NCBI GenBank assembly: GCA_017935365.1
Contig: JAGBHT010000011.1
Coordinates: 1-64,000 of the forward strand
Origin: Ruminiclostridium sp.
GTDB taxonomy: Bacteria; Bacillota; Clostridia; Oscillospirales; Ruminococcaceae
Reading direction: 5' to 3'
DNA length: 64,000 nucleotides
Both the position numbers and the translations under genes were made by a program. Below, piece after piece: positions 31,244 to 41,200 of this stretch (position 1 is its first letter; every line of letters starts with the position of its first letter). Under the pieces are notes generated by a model that made no database searches, was not told the DNA's origin, and saw nothing but the letters and a program-made list of their open reading frames with translations.

Positions 31244-32410
31244 ATGACTAATCTGCTTATAAAACTGTTCGTAAAGGACAGCAAAAACACATCCGATCCC
31301 GCTGTCAGAAAGCGTTACGGGTATCTCGGAGCATTTACCGGTATCGTACTTAACATACTTTTGTTTCTCGGAAAGCTGATTGCAGGTATATTATCCGGCG
31401 GTATCTCCGTAATCGCAGACGCATTCAACAACCTGTCAGACGCAGGTTCTTCCATAATGACGTTTGTCGGTTTCAGAATGGCAGGAATGCCTGCCGACAG
31501 CGAACATCCATACGGTCACGGAAGAATGGAGTACGTTTCTGGCATAATAATTTCTTTTATCATAATGATGATGGGCTTTGAACTTGGTAAAAGCTCGGTC
31601 GAAAAAATCTTCTCGCCCGAAAAGTCGGAGTTCAGCATACTTGCCGTATCGGTGCTTGGAGCGTCGCTTCTTGTGAAGCTGTGGATGGCACTGTTCAACA
31701 CAAAGCTTGGCAAGAAAATAAACAGCGGTACTATGAAAGCCGCGGCGGCGGATTCTCTGTCCGACTGCATTTCTACTTCTGTAGTAATTATCTGTATGTT
31801 TATTCAGCTGTTCACCGGTTTTGACCTTGACGCTTATGCAGGTATCGTTGTAGCGCTCTTTATCCTTTACACAGGCTTCAACACATTCAAGGAAAGCCTT
31901 ACTCCTTTGCTTGGCACAAAACCGAGTAAGGAACTTGTTGACGAGATAGAGAATACAGTTATGAGCTATGACGGAATCGTCGGCGTACACGACCTTATGG
32001 TGCACGATTACGGCGTAGGAAGAATGGTAATTTCACTCCATGCGGAGATAAGCAGTAAGACCGACATAATGCTTGCGCATGAGCTTATCGACCTTATCGA
32101 AGATGATCTGCGTGAAAAGTACAGATGTAAAGTCACTATTCACATGGATCCCGTGGTTGTGAATGACGAAAAGGTTGAGCATATAAAGAAAACAGTACTT
32201 GACATAATAAAGAATATCGACGACAGCCTTACTATCCACGACTTCAGAATGACCGACGGCGTTTCGAGAATAAACGTCATATTTGATCTTGTGACCCCGT
32301 TCGGGTTCAGGTATAAGGACAGTGAACTTTCCGCTATGGTAAAAGAACAGATAGCGGAAAAGGACAACAGGCTCAACGCTGTGATAACAGTGGAGCGTTC
32401 TATGTGTTGA
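31244..32410 (+). CDS. Cation diffusion facilitator family transporter
   Basis: Proton-coupled efflux of divalent cations such as Zn, Mn, Fe or Cd. 388 residues with six predicted membrane helices and a C-terminal cytosolic region. Metal site motifs are in helix 2 (VIADAFNNLSDAGSS) and helix 5 (AAADSLSDCISTS); HPYGHGRMEYVSG follows helix 2, a typical CDF segment. After about 290 there are two ferredoxin-like stretches (IVGVHDLMVHDYG and SLTIHDFRMTDGV), so the cytosolic domain seems extended beyond the usual roughly 300-residue CDF size. Metal specificity is not decidable here. Confidence 0.92.
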   Translation: MTNLLIKLFVKDSKNTSDPAVRKRYGYLGAFTGIVLNILLFLGKLIAGILSGGISVIADAFNNLSDAGSSIMTFVGFRMAGMPADSEHPYGHGRMEYVSGIIISFIIMMMGFELGKSSVEKIFSPEKSEFSILAVSVLGASLLVKLWMALFNTKLGKKINSGTMKAAAADSLSDCISTSVVIICMFIQLFTGFDLDAYAGIVVALFILYTGFNTFKESLTPLLGTKPSKELVDEIENTVMSYDGIVGVHDLMVHDYGVGRMVISLHAEISSKTDIMLAHELIDLIEDDLREKYRCKVTIHMDPVVVNDEKVEHIKKTVLDIIKNIDDSLTIHDFRMTDGVSRINVIFDLVTPFGFRYKDSELSAMVKEQIAEKDNRLNAVITVERSMC

Positions 32411-32440
32411 TATTTGTCATATATTTTGATATTGTTAAAC

Positions 32441-32470
32441 ACACAAAGTTATATCCGGCTTTGTGCGTTT
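32441..32470 (+). terminator. Terminator after the CDF gene
   Basis: ACACAAAG (32441-32448) and CTTTGTG (32459-32465), then CGTTT. It closely resembles the hairpin at 32779-32808 on the other side of the GC-rich element. Confidence 0.6.
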
Positions 32471-32504
32471 CAGACTGTCGATAAACCTATATTTTTAATA
32501 ATAC

Positions 32505-32735
32505 GGGGTTTGGGGCGTAGCCCCAATGCGGGTTGTCAGTCGTTGGTGTCGCTGCGTCGTGCAGCGACTATGTGCGACTGACTTCAAGCGTCCTTGCTTG
32601 GTGAGGGCGGCAGCCCCACACTCAGCCCCGGCACGGATGCCGGGCGTGTATGCCACAAGGCTTTGCAGGACGCAAAGCCAACCAAGCATACACAGCCCTT
32701 CCCGTGGGGAAGGGGCTTGGGGTTAGGGTTAGAGA
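32505..32735. repeat. GC-rich structured intergenic element with G-quadruplex motif
   Basis: A 230-bp block much richer in G+C than its surroundings and without a credible gene. It is a chain of hairpins: GGGGCGTAGCCCC near 32510-32523, a nested CAGTCG/CGACTG with GTCGCTGC/GCAGCGAC at about 32536-32580, CCCGGCA...TGCCGGG near 32625-32643, GGCTTTGC/GCAAAGCC near 32659-32681. It ends in GGGGAAGGGGCTTGGGGTTAGGG (four G runs, 32706-32728). Such elements recur between genes in Clostridia genomes; a dispersed repeat is likelier than a gene. Confidence 0.6.
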
Positions 32736-32778
32736 ATTTGCTCTATTTTTTAAAAATAAACTTTTTCTACAAACTGAT

Positions 32779-32808
32779 GCACAAAGTCATAAAAGGCTTT
32801 GTGCGTTT
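32779..32808 (+). terminator. Terminator-like hairpin before tmk
   Basis: GCACAAAG (32779-32786) and CTTTGTGC (32797-32804), then GTTTATTTT. Near-duplicate of the hairpin at 32441-32470. Confidence 0.65.
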
Positions 32809-32816
32809 ATTTTAAG

Positions 32817-32845
32817 TTGACTTGCCACGGATTTTGTGATAAAAT
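32817..32845 (+). promoter_or_regulatory. Promoter of the tmk operon
   Basis: TTGACT (32817-32822), 17-bp spacer, TAAAAT (32840-32845), 33 bp before the start codon. Confidence 0.75.
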
Positions 32846-32877
32846 AAATCTATACTATATGATGAGAGAGTGTTTGT

Positions 32878-33549
32878 ATGAACGGCGATAACGAAAAACG
32901 CGGAAAACTGTTTGTTATAGAAGGTCTTGACGGCTGCGGCAAAAGCACACAGCTTGAAATGCTGAAAGCAAAAGTCGCAGGCGATATCCGCTTTATCAGC
33001 TTTCCGAATTATGACAGCGCAAGCGGTGAGATAATCAAGGACTATCTCAGCGGTAAATTCAGCGAAGAGGACGGCAGGACAGGTGCATACACCGCAGGCA
33101 GTTTCTATGCGATAGACCGTTATATCAGTTACAAGACCGACTGGGAAAAAGATTACAGGTCGGGCAAGACTATTATTGCCGCACGCTACACCTCGTCAAA
33201 TGCGATATACCAGATGGCAAAACTGGAAAAGTCACACTGGGACGAATATCTTTCGTGGCTTGAAGATTACGAATATGATAAATTCGCGATCCCGCGCCCC
33301 GAAAAGATAATATTCCTCGATATGCCAATAGAGGTATCGCAGAAGCTCCTCAGCGCACGTTACGGCGGCGATGAGGCGAAAAAAGACATTCACGAAAGAA
33401 ATATATCATTTTTAAAAGCCTGCCGTGAATCGGCACTGTATACAGCCGAAAAGAAAGGCTGGTATATACTCCCGTGTTCTGACGGCAAAGATCCGTACAG
33501 CCCCGAAAAGATAAATAAAGAATTGTCGGAGCTGATTTACGGTAAATGA
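32878..33549 (+). CDS. tmk: Thymidylate kinase-like P-loop nucleoside monophosphate kinase
   Basis: Predicted to phosphorylate dTMP to dTDP. 223 residues, usual size 200-220. P-loop GLDGCGKS at 16-23 in FVIEGLDGCGKSTQ, base/phosphate region FPNYDSASGEIIKDYL, then AIDRYISYKTDW where TMPK has the DRY-type segment, and a LID-like stretch SARYGGDEAKKDIHERN. It differs from standard Tmk in several positions, so a second paralogue elsewhere is possible. First gene of a run on the plus strand with DUF2156, DJ-1 and 5-FCL genes. Confidence 0.82.
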   Translation: MNGDNEKRGKLFVIEGLDGCGKSTQLEMLKAKVAGDIRFISFPNYDSASGEIIKDYLSGKFSEEDGRTGAYTAGSFYAIDRYISYKTDWEKDYRSGKTIIAARYTSSNAIYQMAKLEKSHWDEYLSWLEDYEYDKFAIPRPEKIIFLDMPIEVSQKLLSARYGGDEAKKDIHERNISFLKACRESALYTAEKKGWYILPCSDGKDPYSPEKINKELSELIYGK

Positions 33550-33575
33550 CAGGCGCAAAAGTAAGGTAATATAAA

Positions 33576-34460
33576 GTGTTGGAATTAAAGAAAATAGAAC
33601 TCGGCGACAAGCAGTGGATAGATCCGCTGTTAAAGTTATCCGACTACAGAGGCTGTGAATATAACTTTACAAATAATTATGTGTGGAGCAATATTTACGG
33701 TATCACGGTAGGACGTTTTCAGGATTTTTATGTATCTAAGCACGGAAATGAGTTTGTGTTCCCCGCGGGTAAGGGCGACACAGACGCACTGCTTTCCGAG
33801 CTTAAAAATTATTGCGACAATAAAGGTATACCGTTTAAGTTCTGTAGCATGGATATAAAGGATAAGCTTATGCTTGAAGAGCGTTATCCCGGTATGTTCA
33901 CGTTTGATACAACAGAGGACTTGTACGACTATGTTTATGAAACACAGTCGCTTGCAACGCTGAGCGGTAAGAAGCTTCATTCAAAGCGCAATTATATTAA
34001 CCGTTTCAAACTGCTCGACTGGAGCTTTGAGGATATAACCCCCGCAAATATTGATGAATGCAAGCAGATGAGCCTTGAATGGTGTAAGCGCAATGCCTGC
34101 GATGAGAACGAGGAAAAGTCCGAGGAGATGTGCGCAGTCGGAATGGGACTTGAGCATTTCTTTGACTTAGGTCTTGTCGGCGGAATTTTAAGAGTTGAGG
34201 GTAAGATACAGGCGTTTTCATACGGCGAACGGCAGAGCAGTGATACATTCGTTACCCACGTTGAAAAGGCATTTACCGACTATGACGGAACTTATCCGAT
34301 GATAAACTATATGATGGCAAACAGGTTCTGTAAAGAACTCAGATATATAAACAGGGAAGAGGATATGGGCGAAGAAAATCTCCGCAAGGCGAAGAGGTCA
34401 TACCACCCGTGTTTTATGGTAGAGAAGTTCAGCGCAGTATATAACACTGAGAAAGGATAA
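33576..34460 (+). CDS. DUF2156 (phosphatidylglycerol lysyltransferase C-terminal-like) protein
   Basis: 294 residues, start GTG 33576 with AAGGTAA upstream. The sequence shows the two GNAT-like folds of DUF2156: YRGCEYNFTNNYVWSNIYG near 25-43, LSGKKLHSKRNYINRFKLL near 130, and a C-terminal acyltransferase-like segment with VGGILRVEGKIQAFSYGE, then DYDGTYPMINYMMANRFC and YINREEDMGEENLRKAK. MprF enzymes use this domain to add amino acids to lipids from tRNA, but this protein has no membrane part, so its acceptor is unknown. Soluble stand-alone copies are common in Clostridia. Confidence 0.85.
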   Translation: MLELKKIELGDKQWIDPLLKLSDYRGCEYNFTNNYVWSNIYGITVGRFQDFYVSKHGNEFVFPAGKGDTDALLSELKNYCDNKGIPFKFCSMDIKDKLMLEERYPGMFTFDTTEDLYDYVYETQSLATLSGKKLHSKRNYINRFKLLDWSFEDITPANIDECKQMSLEWCKRNACDENEEKSEEMCAVGMGLEHFFDLGLVGGILRVEGKIQAFSYGERQSSDTFVTHVEKAFTDYDGTYPMINYMMANRFCKELRYINREEDMGEENLRKAKRSYHPCFMVEKFSAVYNTEKG

Positions 34461-34464
34461 CAAG

Positions 34465-35007
34465 ATGATATACGCATTTTTGGCAGACGGATTTGAAGAA
34501 ACCGAGGCAATTGCCCCGATAGACATTTTAAAGAGATTCGGCAAGGAAGTCGTTACTGTCGGAGTTGGCGGCGGTAAGGTAAAAGGCGCACACGGAATTG
34601 CTGTAACAGCCGACATTACCGATAATGACGTAATTATGACTGATAAGGTCGAGATGATAGTTCTCCCCGGTGGTATGCCCGGAACGCTTAATCTTGAAAA
34701 GAGCCCCGTTGTACAGGCAGCAATAAAATTCTGCGCCGATAATAAGAAAGCGATAGGTGCTATCTGTGCCGCTCCGTCTATAATCGGAAAGCTGGGACTT
34801 CTGAAAGGCAAAAAGGCAACTTGCTTCCCCGGCTTTGAACAATTCCTTGAGGGCGCAATGTTCACGGGCGACCTTGTAAATATAGATGATAACATAGTTA
34901 CAGCAAAGGGAGCAGGTGCGGCTATAGAATTCGGTCTTGCGCTCGGTGCATTGCTTTGCGGCGAAGGAAAAGCCGAGAAGATAGCTAAGGCTTTACAGTG
35001 CAGATAA
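34465..35007 (+). CDS. DJ-1/PfpI family protein
   Basis: 180 residues, four bp after the DUF2156 gene. DJ-1 superfamily: ADGFEETEAIAPIDILKRFG at the start with the conserved Glu, and the reactive cysteine C101 in AIGAICAAPSI. Closer in layout to DJ-1/YajL than to PfpI proteases. Members act as glyoxalases or in protection from carbonyl and oxidative stress. It overlaps the following gene by 10 bp. Confidence 0.92.
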   Translation: MIYAFLADGFEETEAIAPIDILKRFGKEVVTVGVGGGKVKGAHGIAVTADITDNDVIMTDKVEMIVLPGGMPGTLNLEKSPVVQAAIKFCADNKKAIGAICAAPSIIGKLGLLKGKKATCFPGFEQFLEGAMFTGDLVNIDDNIVTAKGAGAAIEFGLALGALLCGEGKAEKIAKALQCR

Positions 35008-35585
35008 CGGTAAACGAGCAGAAAAAACTGCTCAGAAAAGTTATGCTTCAAAAGCGGAAAGAGCTTAGCGACAGTGAAACAGCTGTTAAAAATTCCGCTA
35101 TAACCGAGAAGCTATTAAGCCTTGAAAAGGTGCAGTCGGCAGAGCTTATATTGTCGTTTGTTTCGGCTAGGGGCGAAGTCGGTACAAGAGAGTTTATATC
35201 AAAGTGTCTTGAAGCAGGAAAGACTGTCGCCGTACCGAGGTGTATTGACGGCAGTAATATGGAGTTCTGCGTTATACATACGTTTGACGACCTTGAAAAA
35301 GGTATGTACGGCATTGATGAGCCTAAACAGCACTGTGAGATAATAAAAGCCGAGAACGCACAGAACAGCGTTCTTATAGTTCCCGCATTATGCTTTAACT
35401 CTGACGGTTACAGACTGGGTTACGGCAAAGGTTATTACGACAGATTCATAAGCCGTTACAAAGGCTATACGGTCGGAGTATGCTACAGTGAATTTATGAC
35501 CGATGATATACCGGTTGACGAGTACGACAGATGTGTCGATATCGTCATTACAGAAAAACAGAAAGGAAACGAAAATGGAGAATAA
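34998..35585 (+). CDS. 5-formyltetrahydrofolate cyclo-ligase
   Basis: Converts 5-formyl-THF to 5,10-methenyl-THF with ATP, returning stored folate to one-carbon metabolism. 195 residues. Signatures: KKLLRKVMLQKRKELS at the N-terminus, YGIDEP, and VPALCFNSDGYRLGYGKGYY with DRFI. The GTG at 34998, inside the DJ-1 3' end, is the only start that keeps the conserved N-terminal helix. It overlaps mltG by 11 bp. Confidence 0.93.
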   Translation: MQITVNEQKKLLRKVMLQKRKELSDSETAVKNSAITEKLLSLEKVQSAELILSFVSARGEVGTREFISKCLEAGKTVAVPRCIDGSNMEFCVIHTFDDLEKGMYGIDEPKQHCEIIKAENAQNSVLIVPALCFNSDGYRLGYGKGYYDRFISRYKGYTVGVCYSEFMTDDIPVDEYDRCVDIVITEKQKGNENGE

Positions 35586-36954
35586 TCCTTTAGATACAGT
35601 CGGCGGCAGTGAAAACACCGGCAATACAGAGGACCGCACAATAATGATGAATTCGTTGAAGGACTTCCATACGGGTGAAGTCGAGCAGAGCGAACCGTCA
35701 TATGACAGCGAGCCTGAAAATGATACCGCAGGCGGTGATAACGGCAACGCAGAAGACAGCGATGAGGTCACCGAAGAGGAATATCAGGAATATCTTGCCA
35801 GAAAAAAAGAAAGAAACAAGAAGATAAAAGCAAAGAATCGCCACAGGAGAACTATGTCGCATATACTTGCGGGCGTTCTGCTGTCGATATTCATAATTTC
35901 TGTTTCTGCGTTTTTAGCAACCTATATAGTGAAGTCGGCGCTTGACTTTACAGGTATCGGCAAGACCTATTGCCAGGCTGAAATACATATCAGTGAAGAT
36001 TCTACTACCGATGAAATAGCGCAGGACCTTGCAAACCTCGGTATTATAAATATGCCCGACGTATTCAAGCTGTATACCAATATGTTCGGCAAGGGCGACA
36101 AGTTCATAAAGGGAACATTCACAGTCGATACAACTATGTCATACAGCTCGCTCATTTCGACATTGCAGACTGTTTCCACCGTAAATCAGACAGTATCGAT
36201 ACAGATAACTGAGGGTATGACTATCGATGAGATAGCACAGATGATGGAAGATAATCTTGTATGCCGTGCAGAGGATTTTATGGAGCAGTGCAAAACGCTC
36301 GGCGACACCTACAAGTTCCAGAAGCGTCTTGAAAACGAGAAGCTTAAGTACTATCAGATGGAGGGCTACATCTTCCCCGACACTTATGAGTTCTACATTA
36401 TCCCCGCACTTGAGGACAACAAGGAGCTTGATACAAGTGATTATGCGGCAGACGCTCTTGATATTATCTATCAGAACTTCAACAACAAGATCACGGCACG
36501 TTATTATAACCGTATGACCGAGCTCGGACTTACACTCGATGAAACTATAACGCTTGCGTCGATCGCACAGCGGGAGGCTGACACAACCGCAAATATGGGC
36601 AACGTTGCGTCGGTATTCTTCAACCGTATGGCGGATGAAGAATCGTTCCCGCATCTCGAATCGGACGTTACCGTGCATTATGTTGACGAGCATATCAAGC
36701 CGCATCTGACGACCGATCAGTTTGATCAGAAGATGTTCGACGCATATAACACATATAAATGCGTCGGTATTCCTGTCGGACCTATATGCAACCCCGGTCT
36801 TGACGCGATAAAGGCTGTGCTTTATTCACCCGAAACCAACTACTATTATTTCTGTGCAGACCCTGAAACAACGGATATGTACTTTGCAGAAACGATAGCA
36901 GAGCACGAAGAAAATCTCCGCATATGCGGTCTTGACCATGCAATAGCAGATTAA
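35575..36954 (+). CDS. mltG: Endolytic murein transglycosylase MltG
   Basis: Cuts nascent glycan strands and is thought to set their length. 459 residues from ATG 35575 (GAAAGGAAAC upstream). An acidic, disordered cytosolic N-terminus (1-75), a basic stretch and one membrane helix (about 97-119, ILAGVLLSIFIISVSAFLA) precede an extracellular LysM-like region and the YceG catalytic domain with catalytic glutamate E334 (SIAQREADTTANMG), VASVFFNRM and PICNPGLDAIKAVLYSP. In Bacillus subtilis mltG (yrrL) also lies next to U32 peptidase-like genes, as here. Confidence 0.94.
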   Translation: MENNPLDTVGGSENTGNTEDRTIMMNSLKDFHTGEVEQSEPSYDSEPENDTAGGDNGNAEDSDEVTEEEYQEYLARKKERNKKIKAKNRHRRTMSHILAGVLLSIFIISVSAFLATYIVKSALDFTGIGKTYCQAEIHISEDSTTDEIAQDLANLGIINMPDVFKLYTNMFGKGDKFIKGTFTVDTTMSYSSLISTLQTVSTVNQTVSIQITEGMTIDEIAQMMEDNLVCRAEDFMEQCKTLGDTYKFQKRLENEKLKYYQMEGYIFPDTYEFYIIPALEDNKELDTSDYAADALDIIYQNFNNKITARYYNRMTELGLTLDETITLASIAQREADTTANMGNVASVFFNRMADEESFPHLESDVTVHYVDEHIKPHLTTDQFDQKMFDAYNTYKCVGIPVGPICNPGLDAIKAVLYSPETNYYYFCADPETTDMYFAETIAEHEENLRICGLDHAIAD

Positions 36955-36969
36955 AACCATGATGAATAT

Positions 36970-36999
36970 ATTCCGCCGCAGAGCTTTCTGCGGCGGAAT
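36970..36999 (+). terminator. Strong hairpin between mltG and the U32 gene
   Basis: 12-bp perfect stem ATTCCGCCGCAG (36970-36981)/CTGCGGCGGAAT (36988-36999). No T run follows, so it may attenuate rather than fully terminate. Confidence 0.55.
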
Positions 37000-37044
37000 G
37001 TTGTAATGAGAACAGAAAATAAAAGCAAACGAAAGGTAAATATT

Positions 37045-38253
37045 ATGTTGGAATTACTGTCGCCTGCGGGTGATTTAGAATGTCTTATGTCTGCCGTTGA
37101 TTACGGCTGTGACGCTGTATATCTCGGAAGCACAATGTTCGGTATGAGAGCAGGTTCTGCAAAATTCGATCCCGAAACGCTGAAAAAGGGCGTTGAGTAT
37201 GCTCACGCAAGAGGCGCAAGGGTACACCTTACCTGCAATACCGTGCCGTCAAACGATGAGATAGAACTGCTTCCGGAATTTATAAAGACAGCATACGACT
37301 GCGGAATAGATGCCGCTATTGTAAGCGATATCGGCTGTATCGCACTGATAAAGTGCACCGTGCCGGACCTTGAAATACACGTTTCTACTCAGGCAGGTGT
37401 TGTAAACTATGTTACTGCAAACGAACTTTACAAAATGGGCGCAAAGCGAGTAGTGCTTGCCCGTGAGGTTGATATAGAGAATATAAAGCGTATCAGGGAT
37501 AACATACCCGAGGATATGGATATTGAGGTGTTTGTCCACGGTGCTATGTGTGTGTCGTTCTCGGGCAGATGTCTGCTGTCAAGCTTTATGACAGGCAGAA
37601 ACGCAAACAAGGGCGAGTGCGCCCAGCCTTGCCGCTGGAAGTATCACCTTGTTGAAGAAAAGCGCCCGGGTGATTATTACGAGCTGTCCGAGGGGGAGGG
37701 CGGTTCATATATCCTCAATGCCAAGGATATGTGTATGATAGAACACCTCAAAGAGCTTAAGGACGCAGGCGTTACAAGCTTCAAGATAGAGGGAAGAGCA
37801 AAATCCGCATATTATACAGCTACAGTTACAAATGCCTACAGAGCGGCACTTGACGCAGTCAAAAATGATGAGCCGGTACCGCAGTGGGCAATAGACGAGG
37901 TATACAAGGTAAGCCACAGACAGTATTGCACAGGTTTCTACTTCAACAAGGACGACGCTAACCAGTATTATGAAAACAGCGGATATATCCGTGAGTGCGA
38001 TTTTGTCGGTGTGGTCGACAGCTGTGAAAACGGCAGGGTGAATATAACACAGAGAAACTATTTTACCGTTCACGATGACCTTGAAGTGCTGTCACCCGGA
38101 AAGAAACCCGTAAAGCTCGATATTCCCTATCTTATAAATTCAAAGGGCGAACATACCGAGATAGCAAACCGTGCGACCGAAAAAATGTACTTTGATTATC
38201 CCGTTCAGTTCCCACCCCATTCAATAATAAGAAAACCTGTAGTAAACAAGTAA
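37045..38253 (+). CDS. U32 family peptidase-like protein (TrhP/RlhA-like tRNA/rRNA hydroxylation factor)
   Basis: 402 residues from ATG 37045 (CGAAAGGT upstream). N-terminal ELLSPAGDLECLMSAVDYG and AVYLGSTMFGMRAGSAKF are typical of the U32 family; VFVHGAMCVSFSGRCLLSS with NANKGECAQPCRW is its cysteine signature; FKIEGRAKSAYY follows. Bacterial U32 proteins TrhP and RlhA hydroxylate tRNA U34 or 23S rRNA with prephenate-related chemistry, although the family was named for collagen peptidases. Neighbourhood with mltG favours the TrhP type. B. subtilis has two adjacent copies; only one is seen here. Confidence 0.88.
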   Translation: MLELLSPAGDLECLMSAVDYGCDAVYLGSTMFGMRAGSAKFDPETLKKGVEYAHARGARVHLTCNTVPSNDEIELLPEFIKTAYDCGIDAAIVSDIGCIALIKCTVPDLEIHVSTQAGVVNYVTANELYKMGAKRVVLAREVDIENIKRIRDNIPEDMDIEVFVHGAMCVSFSGRCLLSSFMTGRNANKGECAQPCRWKYHLVEEKRPGDYYELSEGEGGSYILNAKDMCMIEHLKELKDAGVTSFKIEGRAKSAYYTATVTNAYRAALDAVKNDEPVPQWAIDEVYKVSHRQYCTGFYFNKDDANQYYENSGYIRECDFVGVVDSCENGRVNITQRNYFTVHDDLEVLSPGKKPVKLDIPYLINSKGEHTEIANRATEKMYFDYPVQFPPHSIIRKPVVNK

Positions 38254-38269
38254 TTACGGAGGTACTATT

Positions 38270-41200
38270 ATGCTGAAAGCTCCGCAGAATCTGTTCGCAA
38301 CCGCTTATGACGGCTCTGTGCGTTCCGACTGGCAGGCTGTAGACGGCGCAGACGGTTACATTTTAAAGTTCTATAATGCCGATGAGCCTGAAAAGTGTAT
38401 CAAATCACGTTATTCGCAGAACCTTTCCAAGCTTATACTGGGCTTTCACAACGGCAGAAAGTACCTTGTCAGAGTAAAAGCGTTCTGCTATCGTGACGGT
38501 AAAGAGATAGCGGGTGAGCTGTCACAGCCTGCGGAATTTACACCGATGTGCCGACACCTCAGAGCGCAGAATGTGATAACAATGAACAAGGGCGAAACGT
38601 CACAAATCGTGTGGGAACGCCGTAACATCGTTCCGGCAGTAACTTTCAGCTCCGACGATGAAAATATTGCAACGGTGACAAAAGGCGGACAGGTGACCGC
38701 AATATCGGACGGGATCGCTTGCGTAACGCTGACTGCCGATGACGGCGAAAGTTTTAAGGTGAAGATAGCAGTCGGCAGAGATATGTTGCGTTGCTTGTCG
38801 TCAGCAAGAATTATGCTCTGCGGCGATATTATGTGTTCGCTTGAACAGCAGAGAAAAGCCGCGACCCGTTCGCTCGACTTTTCCGATACATTCAAAGCGC
38901 TTAAAAGCACAATCGGGTCAGCGGATTACTCTGTAGCTGTGCTTGAAACCACCTGCTTTGACGGTGCGCCTTATGAATACGAGAAGATAAGAACCGACAG
39001 CGGAAGCCCTAATTGCAACTCGCCCTCAACGTTTGTCAACGCAGTGAAAGACTGCGGATTCAAAGCGCTTGTAACCGCCAACAACCATAACTGTGACACA
39101 GGACTAAATGGGCTTGAAGCTACCGCACGGTGCATTAAAAACGTCGGTATGGCTAATATAGGCACGCTTGACGATGAAACTTATATTTCGGATATAAACG
39201 GGATAAAAGTCGGATTTGTAGCTGTAAACTCCATATCAAACGGACTGGAAAAAGATATACCGCCGCACCTTATCGGTAAATATGAACCTTTACATTTCAG
39301 AGAGCTTGTAAATTCGCTGAAAAACGACGGAGCAGAGTACATAATAGCATATCAGCACTGGGGCAAGATGAACTCGGTGACGGTACGCGATGTGCAAAGG
39401 AAAGCGGCAGAATATATGGCACAGTACGGCGCAGACCTGATAATAGGTTCGCACCCGCACGTTATGCAGTGTGCCGAAAAGATAAAAACCGCAGACGGCA
39501 GAGAGGTAATGTGCTTTTATTCGCTCGGCAATCTTCTGTCTTCTATGAAAGAAATGCGTGAAAACCGCGAGAGTGCGATCGTTGATCTGACGCTTACAAG
39601 AACAGACAGCAGAATAACAGCCGATATAACCTGTATACCTGTGCTGTGCGAGGACACATCGGACGGTTATACGGTGACGGTGCTTGACGGCGATCTTACC
39701 GAAACCCGTAAGACGGCAAGAGAACGCATAAAAAGTATTCTCGGCGAGAGTGCTGATATCGGCGGTAAGCCGAAACTTCTTTTGCAAGGCTCTGCGGTGC
39801 TTAGAAAAGTGTTCTCCGACAGCGGTTACAATTATGACGATACACCGCTTATATTATCGCCCGTTTCGCTTATGAGCGAAAAGAGTAAGCTTTCGGGCAA
39901 ATACGGAAACGCAAGAAACAAGCTTGATATAGTAAAGAATTTTGACAGCTATATAAGCGGCAGTAAAGCAGACTATATAGTCATCGACCTGTATACTATG
40001 GCGGCGGTGTCGTGTTATAAATACGGCAACAGTTATTATACTGTCTCACAGAACTTCTTAAGCTCGGATTTTTACAATACGAACAAGGATAAATTTGAAC
40101 GTATATCTCCGCCTTTTGATGAAAAGGTATGGAAGACGGCGCTTAAAAAGTATGCTGAAACCGTTTCCTCGCATTATGCAAAGGATAATATCATACTTGT
40201 CCGGCTGACTTTCAGCGATATGTGTGCAAAGCACGGTCAGCTCAGAAACGGTAAAAACAGGAATGCGCTCAATAAGCGCATACGGACGTATGAAGATTAT
40301 CTTATATCACTGCTTCAGCCTGTCGTGATAGACGTTGCAGGCGGATATTTCGGTGACGCCACAAGCAATATGGTGACAGCCTATGAGCCGCTGTTTTATG
40401 ACGATGTACGCATTAAAACCGATATGGTGATCGGAGGTGAAGCAGAGGGAAAATTCTGCTTTGACAAACCTGATATAAATCTGTGGCTCAGCCGTGTTAT
40501 ACGCTATTACGATAATATGACCGCAAGAGCTTATCAGTCACAATTGCTTGACAGAACGTATGTAGCCGACAGGTTGATAGAGCTTACTTCAAAGCAGTTC
40601 ACGGCTGAGAACAGCGCCTATCTTGCTCTTTTGCGTGAAAATGAGGTAAAGTCATACGAAGACGCAAAAATCATACTCGGCAGAATGCTCGGCGCAGAAA
40701 ACGTGATAACTGCGATAAATGCCGTGACCCATATTGACGTCGACCTTTCAGAATGCCGGTATGAGGATATCAGGATAATTTTCGAGGAAAATTTCCTTGC
40801 AAAAAAACAGCTTGCAAAGAAGCTTACCGCGGTTTATAAATTCACGAATGCGGAAAACTGCGAGCATATATTCCTTATAAAAGATGATATAAACGCACTT
40901 GAAGAATATGAGAAGAACTGTAAACCTACATTGGTTGATATCTGGGGCAGTTGCATTTCAAGAGAAACAGTAAACCGCAACATAAGCGGGATATTTGTAG
41001 ACAAATATATATTCAAACAGCCGTTCTTACTGTCGGGGGAGCCTGATATACCGTTTGATATCAATATCGGTGCAGATAAATTCTGTGGCAGTTCATGGCG
41101 CAGACGTACTGTAAAAGAAGCGTTTTTGCGCGAGGGCAGACGGATTTTATCGGGAAGTACCGCCGACTGGCTGATAATCGATATGTACGATATTATCTGC

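Noticed and set aside
32526..32815. Protein-coding frames of 64-73 residues in the GC-rich block
   Set aside because: They overlap on both strands, lack ribosome sites, are Arg/Cys/Pro-rich without hydrophobic core and are explained by the hairpin repeats.
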